Source: Austropuccinia psidii (Eukaryota; Basidiomycota; Pucciniomycetes; Pucciniales; Sphaerophragmiaceae). Taken from it: 64,000 nucleotides of DNA. Under the pieces are notes generated by a model, which saw nothing but the letters and a program-made list of their open reading frames with translations, had not been told where the DNA came from and made no database searches. Location: contig JALGQZ010000008.1 of NCBI GenBank assembly GCA_023105745.1, positions 44,885,618 to 44,949,617 of the forward strand. Reading direction: 5' to 3'. Shown here piece by piece: positions 1 through 13,877 of this stretch; position 1 is the first letter of the stretch, and every line of letters begins with the position of its first letter. Both the position numbers and the translations under genes were made by a program.

Positions 1-79
1 AAACACTTGAAAAGTCTACTTTAGGCTGTGAGCTCAAATTTCTGCTATTCATGAAAAACATAAACATTGAAACCAATAT

Positions 80-2046
80 TGTAAGGTTTGACTATGAAAC
101 AATAAGTAAAAACTACTAATATTTTACTTATTGTACTATGAATGTCCTTATAAATGAAATAAATAAGATAAAAATAATTATAATAATGAAGAATTATTAT
201 AAGTATGGCGTAAAAATAACTATATTATTAAATAAATATAATAATATTATTTATATTATAAAATGTAATATAATAGAATAAATATATGAATATAGAATAA
301 TTAATATATTTAATGGCACTTTATTATTGTTACAAACAAACAATAAAGGCGTAAAAAATTGTTTTTTATTAATAAAAAACAATTAATAACAATAATATTA
401 CCAATATTAAAGTTATAAATTAATATAAATACTATTTATATTAATTAAAGAATTATTAAAAGAATAATAAAGAGAAAATAACCTACTTTAAATGCTTAAT
501 ATAATAATAATTTTGAGATATTTTACACCAAAAAATGTAAATACAACTTATCCAAATTGTATTTACAATAAAAAATAGAGAAAATTACAATTATTCTTGA
601 TTTTTACGTGGAAATGAGATTTTAGAGAGATTTTTAACAAAAACAATTAAGTAAATGATTTGATCACGTCAGAATTGATGATTATAATAAGTTGATCTTT
701 GGTCTTTAATAATATAAAAGTGTTATATATAAAGAATAAAGATATTACCTTTTTAATTGGATTGATTTAATGTTTTTGATGTGTCTGAGGGGAAAACAGA
801 GTAAAAAGAGCTCTATTTATAGTAAATACCTCCCTCCTAGAGTCCAACAGTAGTAGACGTTCACTGATCATATCCACTGGAATTGATCAATATTTTAAGG
901 TTTGGTGATGATTACATCATGATCAAACCATATTACATCATTATTATGCCATTATTTAGAGTTATCACTATAACTCTAAGTTTGATGATGTCAAAGGCTT
1001 GGCAGAACCACAGATTTCGTGGATTTTATTAGCTTTAATCATAAACTAACAGTATTCACTAACTTTATCACTCATATGACTGTTAAACTTAATTTAAAGC
1101 TACAGTGAGTGATCATAAATGATCAAATTAAGCTCAAACTTTGATCCTTAATAACCTTTAAGATTTACACGCTACAAAAATTCAGAGAGTGAATTCTAAT
1201 ATCTTGGCATAACTTCATAATGCTTCCAAGAGCATTTTATTACATCATCAAAACTCTATTTTTGATGATTTTACTTGTAACTCATCTTTTCTGTTGAAAT
1301 TTAATATTCTAAGCTTCAAGCCATTATTTCAAGGGGTTATACCTTGAATATTATAATAAAAAATACATCATTCTTCATGAATGAACTAGGAGAATCCAAC
1401 TGTGTGCTTTTTTTTAAGTTTGGACCACTTTCACAACAAAGTGGTTGACAGCTCTGTTGATTTTAGTCAATAATCCCATACAGTTTTTAACCTTGTTTAT
1501 AACTTGTGAAGTAAACTTCATTTCTGTATTTCTACAGTAATTATGTGATTACTTTATTTTTGGTTCATCACTCTATCATGCATATCTCAAAAGATATTAG
1601 CTAAAATCCTTGAATATATGCGTTGACCAAAAAAGTGCATATATTCAGCTTAATTCCTTACGTATTGACTTTGGATCTTAGCTTTTTAATTGTTTTATAT
1701 GTGGAGTTTTATGGAGAATTCAATGGTACCATTTAATTTACATGTTGCTTCATTGATCTTTGAAATATAGAGGGATTTGTGTTTTTTATAAGGTATTATT
1801 ACTTATAACTTATTAAATATTGACTTTACAGATATGCCATAAAAACAATATATGTGTATCTTACAATGGGGAATCCAATGGTATAATTTATTTCACATTT
1901 TTATTCATTGGTTTTCAATTTAAACCAATTTTTATGCCAATTTATGGTATTTTTGTAGCTTTAAGATAATTATTTTTAATGTATAATTATTTTAAATATT
2001 TCTTGTGACCTTTTTTGGGTATGTGGTCATATCTCAAAGGTCCACA
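80..2046 (-). mobile_element. Solo LTR, Gypsy family A
   Basis: This is a 1967-bp solo LTR lying in minus orientation. On the plus strand it begins TGTAAGGTTTGACTATGAAA and ends ATATCTCAAAGGTCCACA, the same two ends as the LTRs at 9059-10782 and 17232-19024. Read on the minus strand, both ends also align with the LTR at 32429. It is flanked by a perfect 5-bp duplication AATAT (75-79 and 2047-2051). No internal coding region is attached, so it probably arose by LTR-LTR recombination. It has no coding capacity; the sequence is almost wholly A and T. Confidence 0.85.
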
Positions 2047-4600
2047 AATATATTCTCCACCTTAGTTCAAAACCAAAGTAAGCTTATATGTTTCAAAAGA
2101 GTTTCACTAGATGGAAAGTTTATTTTCTCCACTTTATTCATAAAATTAAACTCCAACCAAAGTATATAACTCCCATATATTTTATAGATGATTGCAAATA
2201 TTACCATTAGCAAAATGCGTTTGAAAAAAGGCTAAGAGAAAAATTGAAAAGATCTTCATGTTCAGAATTAGAATAATTGAAGGCATACACTGATAAATAT
2301 AGTGATACATTATAGATAAATCTGATTTGTAAGCACCTGTGTGGATGTGTTGCAATTTACACCAAAGAAGAGGAAAAGCAGCCAAAAACTCTTAAAGTTG
2401 AAATACTTAAGTTCCTGGTCCTTTGTAAAGCCCTATGAAATCCCAACACAGTATCAATAAAGATTTTCCCTGTCTCACCTTCCAAAGCTCATAAAATAAG
2501 CTCTCACATTCCAGGATCACATCAATACCTGAAGCAGTAGAATATCTAGAGGAATAATAGTATGATATTTGTTGAAAAATTAATATCAGTTGGATCCTAT
2601 AGTTCAGAGTAGTGACATCAAACAATTATTGAATTTAATCAAATAGCTACTCTTATTATTCCAGAAATTAGAATTATCATGAGTATCAGAATTAAAATGG
2701 TAATAAAAGCTAACATATCAGAAGAATATTTTTCAATAGTCTTATAAAGCTATTTTATTCTCATTCTATATGTTTCATTAGACTGAGGTACCTTGTATTT
2801 CAAAAGACTTGATATTAATGCATTTGAAAATAATATATCTGGAAGGAAGAAAGATATGAGTTTTTTCATTTATAGGTATACCTTTACATCAAATAGATTA
2901 ATATGGGATTATTAATATATTGATTAGCTGATAAAGAGAGATCTGTGACACATTTGTTCCAGGAACCATCAAAAAGCACTCAAGCTCTCCATTCAGGGTC
3001 ATGTTGGAACAGGCAGTCCCCCACCACCACTATGACTAGACCCTAGGTTGCTTGATTGTGCAATAATCATAACTGAGCAGAAAAGGCTACAAGATCAAGT
3101 TTTATTTTCCTTGATCTTTTTATGGTATTATGGGTCACAATTCCACCATCTGTGACAGTACCCCCAGGGTAGGAAGCACTGTGTCCCAAAGTGCACTAAC
3201 ACAGATGGGAAACCCTGTCCTCAATCAGGGGCATAAGCTACACAACAGGCCGGTATAAGGAGCCATAAGTGTTGTTGGGTTATCAATCTCAAGCCGTTTC
3301 TACCAACAGGTTTGAAACCCCCAAATTTTGCAATGTGACATCCCTCATGATTGTGAAATCCACCCATGACAGTAAACCTTGATCTTCTGACACATTGATG
3401 CCAGAAACCATCAACAAGCACTCAAGCTCTCCACTCAGGGTCATTGTGACTCAAAGCCAGAGCACAAGCATGACAGCCAAGATACCATGAACCAATGGTA
3501 GCATAAAAATACCACCAAAACATGGATCAAAGCCCAAAAAGCTCAAAAAGTATCAAACGAAAGAGGAAACTCACCAATTTCCAAATATACAACTCACATA
3601 ATTTTAGGATAAAGAATAACAAAGTTATTCAGGCTCAAAGCAGTTGCTGATCATAATCCATAACTTTCACCTCCAGTCTAAAATTAAGAGAAAGAGGATG
3701 AAGCCCATAAAATGGGTATTTAAAGTGAAGCTCCCAGTAAGGTCTGTCCAATGGCTCTAACTGAACTGAGTTAGAATAACAACTACAGAAGTTATGGCCC
3801 ATTTCAAGCCAAATAAGGGTGAATAATATATTCACCTCCCATCTAGCTTCTAAAGTGATAGTGTGAGGAAGTTAAAGTGGGGTTGTTCTTGAAAGAGAAC
3901 AATCAGGGATATCTTATGGTGCCATCCATTTCCCCATAAATCATCTACAACCAAAGTTATGGAGCAAACAAGTTCCATACAGGATTTGAGAAAAATAAAT
4001 ATTTGGATAATGGAAATTAAACATAGTATAGCTTTTCCATATTTAATGTTACCCCATTCCCAATGAGGGAAAATTGTGTATAAGTAATCTAGGGCTACAA
4101 AAGGAACTAAATTTGAGCTCAATATCTTGAAAACTGACAAAGTTATGGAATTTTTAAGGTTAAAATCCCATAGTTGGGCCAATACACCTTTACTGTGGGA
4201 TAATTTTCCATATCCTTGAATATTAGGTTTCAATTAGACAAAGAAGCCTATTTATCCTTTAATACCTCATAGAGCTCTTAATACAGGGGTTCCATACAGG
4301 TTCTGTACAGCATTCCGCATGTAATAAATGTCAGAAGAGGGTTGTGTGGTCCCCAGACAAAGTTTTTCACCCTATAATGGTTAAAGATTCCCAGATGTGG
4401 CTTCAAAGCCACATATGAGCCAAAAAAAGGCTATACAGGCTTTGTGAAACTCACAAGCCAATACTTGGAAGTGAAAAATCTTCACTTCCTTCATGTGAAC
4501 TGGTATAGAGGACCTTTTCAACCCTTTTCAGGATAAAAAGGGAGTGTTCTCTTCCCAAAAGAGAAATCCCCATCCTTCTCTTAAATTACTACTTAGTACA
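2047..4600. other. AT-rich stretch, no recognised gene
   Basis: Several short open frames occur (for example 3850-4233, minus, 127 codons), but none resembles a family I know and none has a convincing start or splice context. The stretch from about 2950 to 3500 is richer in C and G and contains a near-duplicated segment listed separately. I take this as old transposon debris or intergenic DNA. Confidence 0.4.
2959..3448. repeat. Pair of ~49-bp direct repeats, 440 bp apart
   Basis: The segment at about 2959-3007 recurs at about 3400-3448. Both contain AGCACTCAAGCTCTCCA followed by TCAGGGTCAT, with a few substitutions. The spacer holds C-rich sequence without a gene. They could be an internal duplication in the untranslated part of a decayed LTR element. 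Confidence 0.55.
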
Positions 4601-5754
4601 ACTGTCAAAAACAGCTATACTCTTGGAGAATAAACACTTATAGCCTGTCAAAACCATGGGAAAACCCCCTCCCAATTGGTATTTATGTAAAGTCAAGCCT
4701 CCACCAATTCATGGCAAATTGGCCATATTATCAATACTAGGCCATTTGAACACTCATGGAATGGAATGGCTTTTTGGCCATATCCTTCTCCATTGGCACT
4801 TTTGGCCAATTTCCAGCCTCACCAACCCCCAGGCCAATATGCCTAATTTTGGGCATGGGGGGTCATCCAGCATTCCAGGGGCCTCTGGCCCCTCTAGCCC
4901 ACCCTCTTTTATTAGGGGTTTTAGGGCCTAAATTTGGGGCATTTAGGCCCCCTGTGGCCTCTATGGTCTGTGGGCCGTGGGTCATGTTAGGCCCCTTTTG
5001 ACCTAATTCCAATGAACCCAAAAGGGGACAAGGGGGCAGACCAGCAGCCCACCTGAGCCTCTGATGACCATAACTCCCAGAAGTCTCAAAATGGCCAAAA
5101 GACTGAAACCCCCAAAGACCAAGACACTAAGAATGGCCATAAATAGCCATATCCCTCAATAACTAAGCCATGGACTCTGGAAATCACCAGGGGAAACCAG
5201 CCAACTTCAACAAGAGGTTTCCCCTCCAGATCAGGGAGACTTCTGGCCCAACTCAATTGACCCAAGTCTGCAGGAACCAGGAGTGGTGCATATATGGTAT
5301 TATATACCATTATGCACCATTTTTCCTGAGAAATTCAATGGTGACATTATCAGGAATTCATTATGATTTTTCAAATCAATACTCAAGCCAATCACCCATT
5401 TCAAAGGAAGGCTTCAGCCCCCAGTATTACAATCCATGGCGGCTACCAGAAGAGCATTCGAGGACCCCAGCTCCCTGGCTTTCCAGGTGTTGGGTATTTC
5501 ATTCAAAAAGTATTTCCCCAAGGGAATACTGGCCCAGGATTCTTAAAGGGAAATTTCAAGAGGTTGTAATAATTCAAATCAGTTGTCAAGGCATCAAGCA
5601 CTCCAGCACTTCTTGGACAACTGAATTAGTCCATACCGGCAGTATTTGGACAACCTGTATGGCATTGGCCTATTTGGGCCAATTAATATTCCACTGGAAA
5701 AATTCAAGACCCACAGTTCATTCTCAAGATGGCCAGATCTGTATTTACCAAAAA
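4601..5754. mobile_element. GC-rich relic resembling the 3' non-coding part of family B
   Basis: This is an island of much higher GC than its surroundings, full of GGCC and CCC runs. In composition and wording (CAAAATGGCCAAA, GGGCCGTGGG, AAAGGCC) it resembles the untranslated block at 50900-51540 of the family B Gypsy element. After the solo LTR at 5755-7538 is removed, it runs into a recognisable family B-type LTR end (7539-7994). A 200-codon open frame (5170-5772, plus) lies here but shows no known domain, and I do not call it a gene. Confidence 0.4.
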
Positions 5755-7538
5755 TGTAAGGTGTGGTTATGAAACTTTGATTAAAAATCAAGTACTTTTA
5801 CTGCCCTCAAAATTTGTATAAGGTAAAATTGATTAAAAATAGTATATAATAATCTTAGAAGAAAACACACCAATTTTATTTTTTTAACCTTATAAGTATA
5901 AAACAACAATATTATAAAGACTTATTGTTTGCCAACAATAAAAATTTATCCAAAAATACTCTACAAGAGATATTTAACACTACAAAAGAAATTTCAATTG
6001 GAATTAATTGAGAAAAGGACTTCAGGCAATTAATAAAAGAACTGAGTCTTTAGAGATATTATTAAAGAGAGAACATGCCAAAAAGCTTCCAGAGTGAATT
6101 TGGAAACAAAGTGACAAAGTTAAAAGTGATGAAATATGGTTTAATTCATTTATGGGGTGGCTCAAGGGGTAAAAATGATTATAAGAGTTACAAACAATGA
6201 TTATAATGATTTCTTCACTTGGTTAAAAGGTTAAAAAATTATTTGAAAAGGGTGGCTTGAATCTTTCCTTGATTGGTTTAACAGTGTTTAAACTAATTAT
6301 AAAAGGAAAAGATTCTAACATGAAGAGAAAAGTGGGGCAAAGAAGGCATTCTTTTATAGCCATCAATTCTCTTACTACAGAAGTAAAATTTGCTCGTGTC
6401 AGTTGTGGAAAACACTCTGAAAAAAGAAAAGCCAATTATGGCATCATTGAACCCTGGTTTAGACCAAAAAGGGCTGGTTTTAGCCATTTTGGACCCTCAA
6501 ATCAGCCATTGCTATAGTAATACCTGGTTTTAAGCCTTCAAAACAAGTCAGAATGTGTGTAAGAAAAGTAAAAACCAGTTAAAACTGTTTTTGAAATGTT
6601 TTTTCATCTTAAGGGTAATTTTACCCTCTTGGAAACAGTTAAAGCTGCCCTGGTTGGTATCAAAACCTCATCATCAATTGAAACACAAACCCTGTGACTC
6701 AATTCCAGGCCAAGAGTGATGAACGATTGCATGTATTCTGACATATAACACCTTTCAGCAAGGAATTTGTGGTCTGGCTCCCCCTTGGAGCCAAGACTCT
6801 TTTTCCCCCCCAGAATCAATCCTTCCAATTTATTTTTTCTTTGATTCCCCATCATGTATTATACTTATAATTTGAACATGTAATTCAATTGAGTTTTTAC
6901 AGCACACAACATCAATAATTGACACCTCATATTTAAATTAAAATTCACTCATGTAATACATGCAAACATCTTGATATCTCACTTGAAAATAATTCAATTC
7001 CTCATAAATTCTAAACTTCACACAAAACCTCAATTTTAACACAAAAATTGATGGTTGACACCACACATGATGTGAATTAAATCAAGTTTTTGAGGATTTT
7101 CAACTTTTGTACAGAAAATATTAAAAACTTAATTTAAGCTTATTTAGAGTTGAGCTATAGAAATTTTACTTTGAGGTGACCCCACCTTATTTTTTGTAAG
7201 GAGTCCAGTGATGAAATAATTTTCATATGTTTATTTGTAGGATAAAAATTTATGATAATTTTTATTTAACTTTTTTCCAAAAAGATTTTAATTTTGGTAT
7301 TTTTGTTGAAAATTCATTTTTACTTAATTTTTTCAAGTAGAAATGTGTTTTCACAAATTTAAATTTCAACATAATTTTATTTTCTAATTATAATCAAATT
7401 TTCATTTTTGTGTATATATTTATATTTATATTTTAATTTTTTTTGATAATATAAATAAATTCATTTTATTTGTGATTGTATATTTTTTTATTATTTGTGG
7501 TCTTTTGGGTATGTGAAAATACCTCTAGCACTCATACA
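5755..7538 (-). mobile_element. Divergent solo LTR, Gypsy family A
   Basis: The plus strand starts TGTAAGGTGTGGTTATGAAA. The minus-strand end starts TGTATGAGTGCTAGAGGTAT and then CACATACCC, which aligns with the start of the 32429 LTR (TGTGAGCC..GAGGTAT..ACATACCC). Length is 1784 bp, in the range of the other family A LTRs (about 1720-1970 bp). The flanks AAAAA (5750-5754) and AAACA (7539-7543) agree at 4 of 5 positions, so this is a likely but eroded target duplication. Short open frames inside it (6223-6435, 6604-6855) are therefore not genes. Confidence 0.7.
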
Positions 7539-7994
7539 AAACAGTCATTTCAGCTGGGTGATCAACCCTCCAGGATCAGTCTTCAACCTTTCACATATAT
7601 TGGCCACCTTTTCTTCCCTGGGGAATTTTTCCCCAGTTAATTAATATATTGGATTTATTTTTATTCTTATTTTCTTTTCATCATTAAAGTAAATAATGAT
7701 AATCTTAATTCAGTCATTTGCACTTCTTTCTTTGCCTGTTGGTGGATATTGGTGGTCATATCCTTTACTAATTCCATTGTTCTTTCTGGAAGGTTGAAAC
7801 AGTGAATTGAAATTCATTTGGTTGGCTCTTTGGCCTTTGGATTCATTCTTATCTTTGGCATATCTTCTACTGCTCTCATTTTCTCTTTGAGAAATCTATT
7901 GTTCTTTATTCTCTTTATCTTTGGAGCCCTCCAGGTGAGTCCCTGATTTCTGAGCTCCATGCCACTCTTGCTATTCCCAAGAGCCCCTGTGACA
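7539..7994 (+). mobile_element. 3' portion of a family B-type LTR
   Basis: The block matches the second half of the LTR at 29501-30265. Both share GGGGAATTTTTCCCCAGTTAA-like text, GGTGGTCATATCC against GGTGGCCATATCC, AGGTTGAAACAGTG, GAGCCCTCCA and the end GAGCCCCTGTGACA. The homologous end falls at 7994. The missing first half should lie left of the solo LTR at 5755, but it is too diverged to delimit by eye. Confidence 0.65.
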
Positions 7995-9053
7995 TAACCA
8001 AAATTTTAATTATTGTAGTCTTTATTATAATAACCCAATTGGTGAAGCTGCATCCAAGGCTTTCAATAGCACTCACTACCACTATTTCCTCATAGTAAAG
8101 CCCTGACAACATTTTATAAGCCTTTTTTTATACTTATTTTACTGTGTAACAGTCATAGTTATAATTTTAAATACTATTCTTATCACTACATAATACACTC
8201 AGCCTGACAAATGTTTGATGAGGTATTACTAAGAAATCTACTGTTCATGATTATTGAAACATTATTGTGTTCAAAGAAGACTTACCAATAATTTCCCCCT
8301 GAAGGTAATTCCTTATTATATACCAAAATAAATATTTCCTGCATATTCATTGGTCTTAATAAGTATAGCTCTTATTATCATGTTGCTTTAGCTACCTTAG
8401 TACCCCAGTTTCACCATGTGTTCAGTAATAAGCTAAAAGATCTCTCATCCTGGCTGGTATTCCCAGGTTATGGAGCCTCATTGAAAGCTAATACCTATTC
8501 CTTTCCTTTAGAGGACATAGAAATGATATCATATTTGTCTTGAAAATATACTTCAATAGTAGGATATTAAGTCCTTTTTTACCTTGAAAAGTAAGATCCT
8601 GAGATGATCCCTATATTGGTTCCAAAATAATCTGTTTAATCTCAATAATAAAAAGTTAATTCTTTCCCATGAATTCTTCTTAGCTCTCCCAACACATATT
8701 CATCTGTTCTTGCCACACCCAATCCTGGTTTATTATTTATTCACTCTTGTTAAAAACCTTGTTTTTTTATTTTAATATGTTTGAAATTACAAATAATAAG
8801 AAATCATGGTCAATCCTCCAAATAGAATATCTGGCTGACAATCATAAAATTCAAATTTGGTTTCTTTAGCCAAAATCACTTTTGATGAAACTCCATGGAA
8901 AACACAAAAGAATATCACAAGTGTGAAAGGTAAGATCTTTGTACAAGACTATAAGAGAAATCCAGAATATGGCTGGCTTTCCTTTCATTTGGCCTAAAAA
9001 AAAACAAACCATGGACCACTGATATGATAGACAGATTATCATAGAAGGATATG
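7995..9053. other. AT-rich, nothing recognised
   Basis: There are no long open frames, no RNA gene and no obvious repeat. It follows a family B-type LTR end and precedes the minus-strand family A element, so it may be decayed internal sequence of the former. Confidence 0.4.
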
Positions 9054-9058
9054 ACAGC

Positions 9059-10782
9059 TGTAAGGTTTGACTATGAAATAATAGGTAAAAATTACCAATA
9101 TTTTACTTGTTTTACTTTTAATTTATTAATAGAAATGGATAATAAGATCAAAATAACTATAATAATTATATATTATTCTCATCATGGCATACAGGGTTTT
9201 ATATTGTTATAAAGAATGAAATAATATAATGAATATATCAATATTTAATTTGTTATTATTTTTATGGCAATTAATTATTGTTACAAAAAGTGATAAATTC
9301 ATAAGAAGAGTTTAATTAATAATAAAAACCAATTAATAACAATAATACTACTAATATTAAAGCTATAGATTGATATAAATACTATTTACATTAATTAAAG
9401 AATTATGAATATATAATAATAGAGAATGATATCATAATACAAGAGAATGAACTACTTTTAATGGTTTATAAAATAGTTTTTATTTATATCATGCCTAAGA
9501 AAGTAATTTTATAATGTATTCAAACATACAAAATAGAAAGAAATCCTATTTCTACTATATTTACATAGCTCTAGAGAATCTAAGAGAATTTAACAAATAG
9601 TAATGAAACATTGGAATAATCATGTAAAAGGAAGTGATCAATACAATTAAATAATTTTTTCTTTTGTAATATAAAAATTATATATAAAAGAATAAAGTGT
9701 ATTACATTCTTATTTTATATTTTTTGAATTTGATGAGTATGAGTGGGAAACAGAGGAAGAAGGGGTCTTTATATAGTAAACATCCTTCCTTCTAGTGAAA
9801 AAATGCACTCTACAAGACATTTACTGATTATATCCACTTTAACTGATCAATATTAATAGGTTTAGTGATTATTACATCATTATTAAATTTGTTTATTGCA
9901 TTTTTAGGCAATACTTTGGAGTTATCACTGTAACTCTAATTTTTTGACTTTATAAGCTAGGAATATGTTGTAATTTTATGGATTAAGGAATTTTTAATCA
10001 TAAAATACCAAGAAAAAAAGTTTTATCTCTTTTTCAACTGTTAAAAATGAAATAAGATTACAGTTAAAGATCAAAAATGATCATTATTAAGCCTTAACTT
10101 TAATCATTAATACCTCTTAAGTTGCTCATGAAACTGAACTTCAGATATTGAATACATAGACTTTATCACATCATCTATTTCTGATGACTTTTCTTGTAAT
10201 TCATCTTTTCTGCCAAAGATTTCTGTTTTAGACTTCAAGCAATGTTCTCATAGGGCTATACCTTGAATATAATGATAAAAATTACTTCATTATTCAGGTA
10301 TGAGCTGGTAGAATTTGATTATTGACTTTTTTGAAGTTCGGATCATTTTCAATTTTAAGTGGTCAACTAGTATTTCTATTTTGACCAATTTCTCTTTATT
10401 ATTCTGAACCTTATTTATTGCTCTACAAACAAAGTTTATAAATTTACTTTTCCAGTTATTTTGTGTTAATATCTTATTTTGGATGATCTCTTTATCACAA
10501 TTATTTCAAAAGATATGAGCTAATAACCATGAATATATGCACCAATCAGAAATTTAAATATACCCAGGTATATCAGTAAATATTGGGTTTAAAGAGATGA
10601 CATGAAATATTCATATTAGTATTTCTGGATGGGAAATTGAATGGTGTAATATATTTCAATTTTTGTATTCCTTGGATTTGTAGATAAACAAGCATTTATG
10701 CCTCTTTATGGCATTTTAAGATTTGAATTTTTATCATTAAAATAAAATTTCTAATATTCTGGGCATATCTCAAAGGCTCAAA
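9059..10782 (-). repeat. 3' LTR of element 1
   Basis: The plus strand begins TGTAAGGTTTGACTATGAAA and ends CATATCTCAAAGGCTCAAA. The end was fixed by aligning the minus-strand text GGGAATTTGAGCC with the polypurine-LTR junction GGGAATGTGAGCC of the copy at 40776. The terminal TG of the canonical LTR has mutated here. Confidence 0.8.
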
Positions 10783-11100
10783 TTCCCTACCACCATAGAG
10801 TATTTTACCACAATCTGATATAGCTATTTAGGGTATCATTCATTTTTGTACTTCTTCAAATGACCTTTTTAGTCTTGAAGCACAATTATTTTGGTCTTTT
10901 TTTATGTATGAGGCTTCTTAAAGATTTCCTAGAATTAGTTATATCCTTCTCAAGTAGCCATTCATCTTCTTGAGCGGGTTTTCTATACCTTAAAAGTTAT
11001 TCTCTTTCTTTTCTGTTCATTTTCCTCCTTTATTTAAGGAATCTCACACTTTTCCTTTCTCCTCCTTCTAGAGTGGGAATTCCAAGTGGTGGTATATTTC

Positions 11101-13877
11101 TCAGGGAAATGATAAAATATCAATTTCAATGTAAGGTTTTCTTAAGCTTACAGGAAATTCTGGGTGTTTGTTCATTAATTCACCTATTAATTCTAGCTTC
11201 ACAGCATTAGGGCCATGAAGGGCCTTAATAATGAAAGGTCCTGTGAAGGAATATTTAAATTTCTTTGTTTGTTTGATGTTATGATAATTTAGTGTTGACA
11301 CCAGGACTAGGTCTCCTACTTTGAAATCAGGTGGTTTATGACTTTTCCCCACCTTTCTTTTACATATTTGAAAAAATATTGCATACATATTTTTTCATGA
11401 TGTCTTGCTTTATCAAGAATTATCTTAAGACTTCTTTCTGTTGGGTGTATATTAACTAGGTCCTTTTTGAGGGTTTCATAAGGTAATACTGAATTCCAAA
11501 CTTTTTCAAAAATTTCAGGTGTTTTGAAAGTTTATTAATTAATCTATGTTTTCTCAGGATCTGTTATTAAAGTGCACCAATAATGGGTAAAGCCATCAGA
11601 GTATTGGAATTATAGCTCATGAGTTCAGTACCTTCTTATCAAATCTTCTAGTTTCTGGACCATTCTTTCTGCTAAGCCATCAGTTTGAGTATGGTAGGCT
11701 GTTTAGAATTATAGCTTTTATCCAAAGGTTTTATGAAGATTTCCCTATAAATCTGAAATGAATTTGGGGTCTCTATCACTTATGATATTTTGGAATAGTA
11801 TTTTATGGCCAATTACTCCATTTCATATTATTAGGGCTTTATCCATAGCTGTGACATCTTTGTTACAGGGTAAAAACATTGGGTTCTTACTCTACACCTA
11901 TCAGCCAACACTAGGCAGTCATTAAAACTCCTATCTCCTCCTGGGGGTAGAGCTTCTACCCAGTCCATATGGAATATCTCAAACTGTTATTTTGGTTCTT
12001 GAATCTAGATAATCATTCCAAATATCTCTCTGGTGGCTCTATTTTCTTTTTTCATCTGTCCCAATCTTGGAATTATTATGCAACCTCCTTTCTCCAATTT
12101 GGCCAACAAGAATAAGTTTTCACTCTTTCTAGTGCCCCGTCTTCTGAGAGATGTCCAGAAACAACACCATCATGGCATTCATTTATTATAGTGTTCATTA
12201 TAACTCTATCTGTTAGAGTCATAACACATGTGCTTTTGGCTCTATGGTAAAGAATTCCATAAAAGAGATGGATTATTCCTTCATCATCAGATTTTTTCCA
12301 TAATTCATTTAGCTTGGAGGATAGTGATGGATCTTTTTAGTCTTTTATCAAAAGTTGTCATAGAATATGGCAGTTCTTATCCATCTTATAGCTCTCTTTT
12401 ACTTTACTAAAGATATTGGTGCCCATTTTTGTGACAAATATTCCTTCTATATTCTTTTCTTCCTGTGGTATTCAAGCTGGTTTTCTAAGTGTATTTTCTA
12501 GAGCCCATTTGCTAAGGCCATCTGCATTGTTATGAATATTTCCATATTTATGGTATATAATCATATTTCCTCTATACTCTGGGATAAAAAAATTTCATCT
12601 CCGCATATTTATATTTGGGGTATATATGCTTAATAATTATTTTACAGGATTACAGTCTGTAATGACATCAAAGACCATTCCATCTAAGTAATATTGTAAT
12701 CTCTCTAGAGCCCACACTAAGAAAAGGAATTAAATTCGACTTTCTCCATACATGGCTTCTGTTGGCGGGATTTGTCTGGAAAGAAAAGAAATTGGTTGTT
12801 CAAAAGGCTTTTGATTGATAATTTGTGTTTGGTTTAGTACCAAACCTAATCCTTCTCCATAAACATCAATGTAAAATCTCAATGGTAATTTACAATCTGC
12901 CATTAAGAGGAAAGGTGAATTTTTGAGGTATTTTTTCAGTTCCTCATATGCTTTGACTATCTCTTCAGTAATTTCATAGACAGTCTGTTGGCCAAAAATC
13001 ATATAAAAATATTTTTCAATTTTTTCAAAGTTCATTATATGATTTCTGTAATATCCAGAAAATCCTAAGATTGACTGAAGTATTTTCTGAGTTTGGGGAA
13101 TTGGTTTGAGGAGCACTGTTGCAAATTTGTTTATATCTATTCCCAAGTTTAGTCCCAATACAACTTGTCCTAGTTCTTTTAGCTCACTATGAAAAATGAC
13201 ATTTTTTCAAGGATATTTTCATATTAACATGAGGAATTTTTAATAAGACTCTTTCAATTCTTGTCAGGTGGTTTTCCCAAGTTTCTGAGAGAAGTATGAT
13301 ATAATCAATTTGAATTATTAGACATACCTCTGACAGTTCCTCAGGGAATATGGTATTCATCATTCTTTTATAATGGTAAGGGAAGTTTTTTATACTAAAT
13401 GGAATTATTAGGTATTCATATATGCCACATTGGACTATTATCTTTAGTAGTTTTTTGGAACTATTTGTTAAGACATTTTGGTGAAAGCCTTCAGGAGAAT
13501 CCATGGCTGTAATAGGCTTAGCCTGTGACAGTTGTGTCAATGTGTCATGGATCCTGGGTATTTGATATCTGTCAGGGATGGTGGAGGTATCAAACGCTCT
13601 AAGATTCCCTCCCATCCTTGATTTACAATTATTCGATTGTATGATAACAGGTGTAGTTACCTCTACCTTTCCATAATGCCTTAATTTCCTTAAAGCCCCT
13701 AGGTCCATTGGTTCTTACTTTTGAAACTCTTGAACTGGCTGGATAAGCTGGGACTCTTAACAGGGGTGAGTAAGATTTTTCTACATCAAGAATAATACTT
13801 AACCAATTTCCAATAATAGGACCTAATGGCTCTTTGTAAGTTGAAAGGGAATCTTTTGTATTTATACAAAAGCTCAA
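11101..13877 (-). pseudogene. Gypsy pol remains (RT, RNase H, integrase) of element 1
   Basis: The minus-strand fragments appear in pol order. At 13877-13629 is the region just before RT (EPLGPIIG, VPAYPAS). At 13708-13187 is RT ([30 protein letters not shown] at the catalytic site, where the usual IDD reads IDY). At 13158-12730 are the end of RT and RNase H ([28 protein letters not shown]). At about 12400-11400 are shattered integrase-core pieces, including a recognisable QTDGLAERM. At 11388-11101 is the integrase C-terminus (PDFKVGDLVLVSTLN, NKHPEFPVSL). All correspond to the copy at 37050-40635. Changes of frame and lost active-site residues make it non-functional. Confidence 0.85.

Noticed and set aside
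5170..5772. 200-codon plus-strand frame
   Set aside because: No known domain. It lies in GC-rich sequence resembling the untranslated block of family B elements, runs into the solo LTR at 5755, and GC-rich DNA has fewer chance stops.
6223..6855. Short open frames on both strands
   Set aside because: They fall inside a sequence identified as a family A LTR.
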